Below, piece by piece: positions 59,277 to 64,000 of a DNA stretch of 64,000 nt; the first letter of the stretch is position 1, and every line of letters starts with the position of its first letter. The notes under the pieces were generated by a model. That model had not been told where the DNA came from. It saw only the letters and a list, made by a program, of their open reading frames with translations, and ran no database searches. The stretch comes from Tepidiforma flava (GTDB lineage Bacteria > Chloroflexota > Dehalococcoidia > Tepidiformales > Tepidiformaceae). The stretch covers positions 799,914-863,913 of the forward strand of contig NZ_CP115149.1 in NCBI RefSeq assembly GCF_027594505.1, in the 5' to 3' direction. The position numbers were made by a program, and so were the translations under genes.

Positions 59277-60437
59277 GTGGCGCAGCGACGGGATTACTAC
59301 GCGGAGCTTGAGGTGGCGGCAACGGCCTCGTTCGAAGAGGTCCGGGCGGCGTACCGGCGGCTGGCGCGTGCGCACCACCCGGATGTGAACCCGTCGGAAG
59401 AGGCGGCAGAGCGGATGCGGCGCATCAACGAGGCGTGGGAGGTGCTGCGCGACCCGGCGCGGCGGGCGGAGTACGACCGCTCGCGGCCGGCGGGGGCGGC
59501 GCGGGCATTCGCGGGGGCGCGGGGCACCCGTCCCGGGCCGGCCGGCGCTGCGGGCCAGGGGACTGCGCGGCCCCGGGCGCGGCCTTCCGGGGCGGCGCGG
59601 CAGGCGCCGCGGCCGCGGCCGGCGGAGCCGCCGCCGCAGGACGGGCCGCCCGGCGGCGCCGGCGGGCCGCGCATCGACGGCGCGGTGGACTGGTACGGCT
59701 TCCTCGGCGTCCCGGCCGGGGCCTCGCGGGAGGCGGTGCGGCAGGCGATCGCGGACCTCGCTGAGGAGCTGCTGGGAAGCGGCGTCTCGGGCGAGCGGGT
59801 GACGAAGCAGCGGCAGCGGCTCCGGGAGGCGTGGGCGATCCTCGGCGATGAGCGGCTGCGCGCAGCCTACGACCGGGCGCGGGAAGAACACCTGCGGATG
59901 ACCGGCGCGGCCGGGCCCGGGACGGGGGCATCGCCGGCGCGGGAGAACGGGCGCGTGCCGGCGGGCTGGCGGCAGGGCCCGGTCGCCGTCGGCGGGCTGA
60001 CGGTCGAGGCCGGCGCCGACCTCCGTGGGGCGGACTTGCGCGGGGCTGACCTGCGGGGACTCGACCTCGCAGGCTGCGACCTCCGCGGCGCTGCGCTGAC
60101 CGGGGCGAACCTCGAGGCGTGCTCGCTCCGCCGGGCGAACCTCGGAGGAGCGCGGCTGGATGGGGCGCTGCTGCGCTGGGCCGACCTCTCGCATGCGCGG
60201 TGCGAAGGCGCGAGCCTGCGGCAGGCGGACCTGGGCCAGGCGGCGCTGGCGGGGACGCTCTTCGCGCGGGCCGACCTTTCCGGGGCGACGATCGCGGGCG
60301 CGGTCGGCCCGGGGGTGAATTTCGAGTTCGCGAACCTGGCGCGGGCGGATTTCTCGGGGGCGCTGGTGACGCCGTCGCTCATCGCGCGGGGGCGGCTGGA
60401 ATCGACGGTGTTCCCGGACGGGAGTGTGCGGGGCTAG
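59277..60437 (+). CDS. DnaJ-domain / pentapeptide-repeat fusion protein
   Basis: A 386-residue protein of unusual order. Residues 5-68 are a J domain with HPD at 34-36 (HHPDVNP), so it should stimulate a DnaK. A proline/alanine/arginine-rich linker spans 69-130. Residues 137-208 form a second J-like region ([30 protein letters not shown]) without HPD, likely inactive. Residues 244-364 are pentapeptide repeats of the A(D/N)LxG type ([16 protein letters not shown]), forming a right-handed quadrilateral beta-helix. No membrane span. GTG at 59277 is used because upstream in-frame codons translate the heptad repeats. It ends overlapping the VWA gene tail to tail by 4 nt. Confidence 0.85.
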   Translation: MAQRRDYYAELEVAATASFEEVRAAYRRLARAHHPDVNPSEEAAERMRRINEAWEVLRDPARRAEYDRSRPAGAARAFAGARGTRPGPAGAAGQGTARPRARPSGAARQAPRPRPAEPPPQDGPPGGAGGPRIDGAVDWYGFLGVPAGASREAVRQAIADLAEELLGSGVSGERVTKQRQRLREAWAILGDERLRAAYDRAREEHLRMTGAAGPGTGASPARENGRVPAGWRQGPVAVGGLTVEAGADLRGADLRGADLRGLDLAGCDLRGAALTGANLEACSLRRANLGGARLDGALLRWADLSHARCEGASLRQADLGQAALAGTLFARADLSGATIAGAVGPGVNFEFANLARADFSGALVTPSLIARGRLESTVFPDGSVRG

Positions 60438-61813
60438 CGGCGGGGACGGAACGTGATGCTCCCGGCCGCAAGGGGCGGGGCAGCGGCGCCGGCCGGCCGG
60501 GCGGGACGGAGGGCGCGCCAGAGGCGGGCGAGGGCGCGGGCCCAGCGGCGGAGGAGGCGGCCGAGGGAGAGGTCGAGGCCGAGCCCGGGGGAGCGCATGG
60601 CGGGGGCTTCAGCGCGCTCCCGCGGCGCGCCGGGCGGGGCGGCCATCCGCTCGTAGGCGCGGAGGAGGGCGTTGCGCCGCTGGAGCCGGTCGGCGGGGGC
60701 GGCGCCGGCATCGGTCGCCGTCTCGGGGCCGGCGTGGAGGCGGCCGTCCTGCTGGAGGAGCCACCGTTCCCGGACGGAGACGGGCAGGACGAAGCGAGTG
60801 GTATCGATTTCGGTGAAGGTAGCGCTCGCTTCGCGGATTTGTTCGAAGCTGGGAACGTAGTTCTTCGCCATCGGACCGCCCTTGAGGTGGATCGTGTGGA
60901 GGCGGATCCAGCGCGGGATGGACGGGATGGCGTAGGACTCGACGTCGGAGATGAGGAGGAGTTCGGTGGGCGAGGGTTCGAAGCCGGAACGGTCGCGGCC
61001 GACGGCGTCGAGCTCGCCGATATCGCCGATAGCGGTGGCGAGGGTGACGCGCATGTCGGTGGAGCCGTCGGGCGTGACGGCCAGGACGCGCCGGGCGAGG
61101 GCAGGGAAGTCGGCGGGCGCGAGACAGTCGGTCCGCGGGTGGACGCGGTTGGCGAAGGTGCGGAAGTAGATGCGCGCGCGCTCTTCGCAGGCGGTGATGA
61201 GGTAGGCGAGGACGAGGCCCTTGGCGAACTCGAGCTTGTTCGCGTCGCGCATGGAGTTGGAGACATCGAGGAGGACGTAGACGCGCTGCCGGCGGCGGAG
61301 CTGGGGCGGGGTCTTGAGGACGCGCTCTTCGGTGACCTCGTCGTAGTCCTCTTCGGCGGGGCCGGGGTCGACGTGGTAGAGGGCGTTGACGTCGCCGGAG
61401 AGGAGGCGGAACTCGAAGATGGCCGGGTCCAGGTCGCGCATGAGGAGGTCGGGCATGGTGACCCGGGGGAGGTCGTCGAGGTGGCGGAGGGGCTGGATGC
61501 GGGTGTCGGGCTGGACCGGGTAGACGATGCGGCGCTTCCGCTCGCGGCGCTCGATGGTTTCGTACTCGGGACGCTGGGGGCGGACGAGGCGCTGGACGTC
61601 GTCCGGGAGGTCGATGCCGGGGAGAGGGAGGCCTTCGCGCAGGGTGCGGGCGATGTTGAGGATGCGGAGCCACTCGGGCGGCAGGGCATCCACGGTTTCG
61701 CCGACGAGGTCGAGGATGCCCCACGAGCGGTAGAGGGCTTCGAGGTCGGCCTGGAGGGCGGCTGCGCGGGCGGCGGGGGATGCGCCGGCGAGGTCGGCTG
61801 CGGGCTCAGGCAT
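60434..61813 (-). CDS. VWA-domain protein, partner of the MoxR-type ATPase
   Basis: A 459-residue protein. The N-terminal 175 residues are helical and family-specific. The von Willebrand A domain follows, with the MIDAS metal site D183-V-S-N-S (DVSNSM), [17 protein letters not shown] and a second MIDAS aspartate in SDVESY-like LLISDVESY. The C-terminal 70 residues are alanine/arginine-rich. The gene starts within the last codons of the MoxR ATPase gene, overlapping it by 8 nt, the arrangement of RavA-ViaA and similar pairs in which the AAA+ enzyme and VWA protein assemble metal- or chaperone-dependent complexes. The specific client is unknown. Confidence 0.86.
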   Translation of the reverse strand: MPEPAADLAGASPAARAAALQADLEALYRSWGILDLVGETVDALPPEWLRILNIARTLREGLPLPGIDLPDDVQRLVRPQRPEYETIERRERKRRIVYPVQPDTRIQPLRHLDDLPRVTMPDLLMRDLDPAIFEFRLLSGDVNALYHVDPGPAEEDYDEVTEERVLKTPPQLRRRQRVYVLLDVSNSMRDANKLEFAKGLVLAYLITACEERARIYFRTFANRVHPRTDCLAPADFPALARRVLAVTPDGSTDMRVTLATAIGDIGELDAVGRDRSGFEPSPTELLLISDVESYAIPSIPRWIRLHTIHLKGGPMAKNYVPSFEQIREASATFTEIDTTRFVLPVSVRERWLLQQDGRLHAGPETATDAGAAPADRLQRRNALLRAYERMAAPPGAPRERAEAPAMRSPGLGLDLSLGRLLRRWARALARLWRALRPARPAGAAAPPLAAGSITFRPRR

Positions 61814-63122
61814 CGGCGTGCTCCTCGACTTCTTCGAGGATCTCTTCCCGGAGGGCATTGACCCGTGGGTTGGAGATGTCGCGCCCGCGGAGAGCGTGGA
61901 GGAAGGTGTCGATGGTGACGTCGTGCCAGCTGGACTTGCCGATGAGGCTGAGGACGAAGCGGATGAGGCCGCGGTGGGCGGGCTGCGCTTCGAGCGGGAT
62001 GCCGTGGAGGAAGAGGTGGAAGGACTGGGCGATGGCGGTGAGTTCGCGGACGGTTTCGAGGTCCGATTCGGTGTAGCCGGCGAGGGTGGACTGGAGGGCC
62101 TCGGCGAAGATGTCCTGGCCGGGGTCGTGGAGGGCGCGGTCGTTGCCGGGGATGATGGTGAGGACGAAGCGGAGGGCGGCGAGGTCCGATTTGTCGACGC
62201 GATCGCGGTGGTGGAGGAGGGCGGAGGCGTTGAGGACGTCGCGGCAGGCAGCCTTGGTGCGGGGCGAGACGTAGCCGTCGGTCGGGGGGCGGGCGCCGCC
62301 GGCGGCCCCGGCGCGGGCGGCATGGCGCGCGAGGTAGGCTTCGATGAGTTCGTTCTTGAGGAAGAGGATGTCGTGGGGGGCGTCGATGTGGCGGTCGGGG
62401 TGGTCGCCGAGGGCGATGCTGGAGAGTTCGCGCAGGGCGTCGAGGGGGATGCGGTGCTCGGGCGGCAAGGCGCGGCCGTGGTGGCGGGCGTAGGCCAGGT
62501 CGATGAGGATGTCGTTGAGGGCATCGCCGGCCGGGTCGATCGAGGCTTTGAACATGAAGCGGTCGAGGATCGGCTCGGAGATGGCGGAGAACTTGAGGTG
62601 GTTGGTCATGGCGAGGGCGGTGTGGAGGCGGGCGTCCTCCTGCTGCTCGCCCTGCTGGAAGCGGCGCTCGTTGAGGATGCCGAGGATCGCCTCGAGGACG
62701 ACGTCGTTGGCGTTCATGAATTCGTCGAGGTAGGCGAAATCGGCGCTGACGAGGGAGTGGGCGGTGTTGTGCCAGAGGCGGCCTTCGTGGAACTGCTTGA
62801 GGTCGAGGCCGCCGAGGATGGTTTCGAGGCGGGTGCCCTGGGAGAACTGGGCTTTGAAGACGTCGCCTTCGAAGTGGCTGAAGACGCTGTCGCCGTAGAG
62901 GGATTTGCCGGTGCCGGCGCGGGAGATGAGGAGCTGGTGGCGGCGGGTGAGGAGAGCGAGGGCGGTTTGCTGGAGGAGCTGGGAGCGGCCGGGGAGGGCC
63001 TCGGAGACGCGGAGGAGGGCGCCCTTGAGCGCTTCGACCGCGCGGGGCACATCGAGAGGTTCGCCGCGGTAGTGGTAGGGGCGGCCGTCGGCGGGGATGA
63101 GGAGGCTCGAGGGGTCGCGCAT
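61806..63122 (-). CDS. MoxR/RavA-family AAA+ ATPase
   Basis: A 438-residue AAA+ ATPase of the MoxR clade. Walker A GTGKS is at residues 70-74 (ISRAGTGKSLYG), Walker B is YLDEFMNAND at about 131-140, and sensor regions such as MTNHLKFSAISEPILDRF follow. The C-terminal 200 residues form the helical lid with RFVLTIIPGNDRAL. MoxR proteins act as chaperones with VWA partners to insert metals or remodel complexes. Here the VWA gene overlaps its 3' end by 8 nt, so the two form an operon. The start at 63122 is the only good ATG. It is divergent from the acyl-CoA dehydrogenase at the right end. Confidence 0.9.
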   Translation of the reverse strand: MRDPSSLLIPADGRPYHYRGEPLDVPRAVEALKGALLRVSEALPGRSQLLQQTALALLTRRHQLLISRAGTGKSLYGDSVFSHFEGDVFKAQFSQGTRLETILGGLDLKQFHEGRLWHNTAHSLVSADFAYLDEFMNANDVVLEAILGILNERRFQQGEQQEDARLHTALAMTNHLKFSAISEPILDRFMFKASIDPAGDALNDILIDLAYARHHGRALPPEHRIPLDALRELSSIALGDHPDRHIDAPHDILFLKNELIEAYLARHAARAGAAGGARPPTDGYVSPRTKAACRDVLNASALLHHRDRVDKSDLAALRFVLTIIPGNDRALHDPGQDIFAEALQSTLAGYTESDLETVRELTAIAQSFHLFLHGIPLEAQPAHRGLIRFVLSLIGKSSWHDVTIDTFLHALRGRDISNPRVNALREEILEEVEEHADA

Positions 63123-63257
63123 GCGTGCCTCGCTGGCCGGGACGGCGCGCGGCCGTCAGCTTCTGCGCATACGATACACCAGATAGGCGGCTTCTATCGT
63201 TTCGAGGCTGTGTCGCGGGTGTCGCTTACGGCACGATTCGCTATGCTTCTGACAGTC

Positions 63258-63274
63258 TTTCGCCGAAAGCGAAA
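63258..63274. promoter_or_regulatory. Inverted repeat TTTCGC-N5-GCGAAA before the last gene
   Basis: A perfect 6-bp dyad with a 5-nt centre lies 16 nt before the ATG at 63290 in an unusually AT-containing stretch (63170-63280). It could be the operator of a TetR- or GntR-like regulator controlling fatty-acid oxidation; no such regulator is in the window. Confidence 0.45.
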
Positions 63275-63289
63275 TATCGGGGGCGACGG

Positions 63290-64000
63290 ATGGAACCGTG
63301 GGAAGAAGACCTGGTCGCGAAGGTGCGGGAGCTGGCGCGCGGGCGGTGGCAGGAGCGCGCGGCGGTGTACGACCGGGAGGGGCGCTTCCCGCGGGAGAAC
63401 ATCGATGAGCTGCTGGCGCTGAAGGTGCCATCGATGGCGCTGGGGCCGGAGCTGGGCGGGCTCGGCATCAGCGCGGAGGGCCAGATGCGGGTGATGGAGG
63501 AGGTCGCCTACGGGGACGGCTCGACGGCGGTGGCTTTGAACATGCACGTGCTGGTGGCGAGCTTCCTCGAATCGACTCCGCCGTTCGAGCGGCGGAACCG
63601 GGTGCTGGCCGATATCGGGAAGAACGGCGCGCTCATCTGCGGCCCGGGGTCGATCCCGACGGGACAGCTCGACAACCGGCAGGCGGGCTTCCGCTTCCGG
63701 GACGAGGGCGACACGGTGGTGCTGAACGGGCGCGCGGGCTTCGCGAGCATGAGCGACGGGGCGAAGTATGCGCTCATCGGGGGGCAGCTGGAGAAGCCGG
63801 AGGGGCAGGAGCCGGACGTGGTGATCGCGATCCCGGAGCTGGCGACGCCGGGCATCCGGGTGCTGGGGAACTGGGATGCGATGGGGCTCCGGGGGACGGC
63901 GAGCCACGACATCGTCGCGGAGGAGGCGCGGCTGCCCAAGTCGGAGGTGCTGATCATCCCGGCGGCGATGCTGCGCATGGTGCTGGAGGCGCAGGCGAAG
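63290..64000 (+). CDS. Acyl-CoA dehydrogenase family protein, truncated by the window end
   Basis: At least 237 residues are present. The first domain (about 1-110) is helical, with LKVPSMALGPELGGLGISAEG and VLVASFLES, and the central beta-domain includes AGFASMSDGAKYALIGG and NWDAMGLRGTASHDIVAEEARLP (in part), which matches acyl-CoA dehydrogenases and flavin monooxygenases of the same fold. The C-terminal helical domain with the catalytic glutamate lies beyond the window, so the reaction cannot be decided. The ATG at 63290 follows an inverted repeat. Its order of motifs resembles the gene at 29444-30580. Confidence 0.82.
   Translation, partial: MEPWEEDLVAKVRELARGRWQERAAVYDREGRFPRENIDELLALKVPSMALGPELGGLGISAEGQMRVMEEVAYGDGSTAVALNMHVLVASFLESTPPFERRNRVLADIGKNGALICGPGSIPTGQLDNRQAGFRFRDEGDTVVLNGRAGFASMSDGAKYALIGGQLEKPEGQEPDVVIAIPELATPGIRVLGNWDAMGLRGTASHDIVAEEARLPKSEVLIIPAAMLRMVLEAQAK

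Overview
This window is very GC-rich bacterial chromosome, by eye well over 70 % G+C, with densely packed genes and almost no space between them. No rRNA, tRNA, CRISPR array or complete insertion sequence is visible. The gene mix suggests an aerobic, possibly thermophilic Chloroflexota bacterium, perhaps a Tepidiforma-like member of the Dehalococcoidia. That mix includes a mycobacterial-type CysM with ubiquitin-like sulfur carriers, an F420-type luciferase-like oxidoreductase, two DinB proteins, a tungsten aldehyde ferredoxin oxidoreductase, CoaX and a full-length cobalamin MetH. The taxonomic placement is inference.

Layout. 1-2.1 kb: XRE regulator, a frameshifted DUF2851 gene and a GNAT. 2.07-2.58 kb is a gene-free, repeat-rich block with a large two-armed inverted repeat flanked by G-rich heptad arrays, followed by purM. 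3.6-6.1 kb: membrane proteins, a PAP2 enzyme and zinc-ribbon mini-proteins ending at a clear terminator. 6.2-13 kb: epoxide hydrolase, DUF169, PilZ, a CBS/NADPH-ferredoxin reductase pair, amidase and SDR. 13-21.1 kb: dnaJ-prmA, an isocitrate-lyase-like enzyme, a RodZ/PASTA gene (frameshifted) coupled to rimO, glnA, DinB and a CitE-like lyase. 21.1-24.5 kb: FmdB, trxA-trxB divergent from a CsoR regulator around a perfect palindrome, then SnoaL, a mini-membrane protein and glycerate kinase. 25-33.8 kb: lipoprotein, thioesterase, enoyl-CoA hydratase, a HicBA-like pair, aldehyde ferredoxin oxidoreductase, pdxA and a frameshifted CoA-transferase. 33.8-42 kb: PAS histidine kinase, acyl-CoA dehydrogenase, VapBC-like module, hydrolases and fabI. 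42-50.4 kb: LLM oxidoreductase, metH, acetyltransferases, a coiled-coil pair and a VTT membrane protein. 50.4-53.2 kb: coaX-coaBC and ferritin. 53.2-55.1 kb: two zinc-ribbon DUF4328 paralogues. 55.2-59 kb: a cysteine-synthesis operon (rrf2, cysK, MoaD-MoeB fusion, free MoaD, cysM). 59.3-63.1 kb: a DnaJ/pentapeptide-repeat fusion facing a MoxR-VWA pair. 63.3 kb to the end: an acyl-CoA dehydrogenase running off the window.

Three genome-style features recur. About fifteen genes have a TANNNT -10-like hexamer 6-9 nt before the start codon, which implies leaderless mRNAs. Many adjacent genes overlap through ATGA, GTGA or TGATG junctions. Degenerate GGGANNN heptad arrays sit in several promoter regions. 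Three genes are broken by single frameshifts in G/C-rich runs. These may be sequence errors rather than true pseudogenes. The most promising candidate system is the sulfur-carrier cysteine operon.
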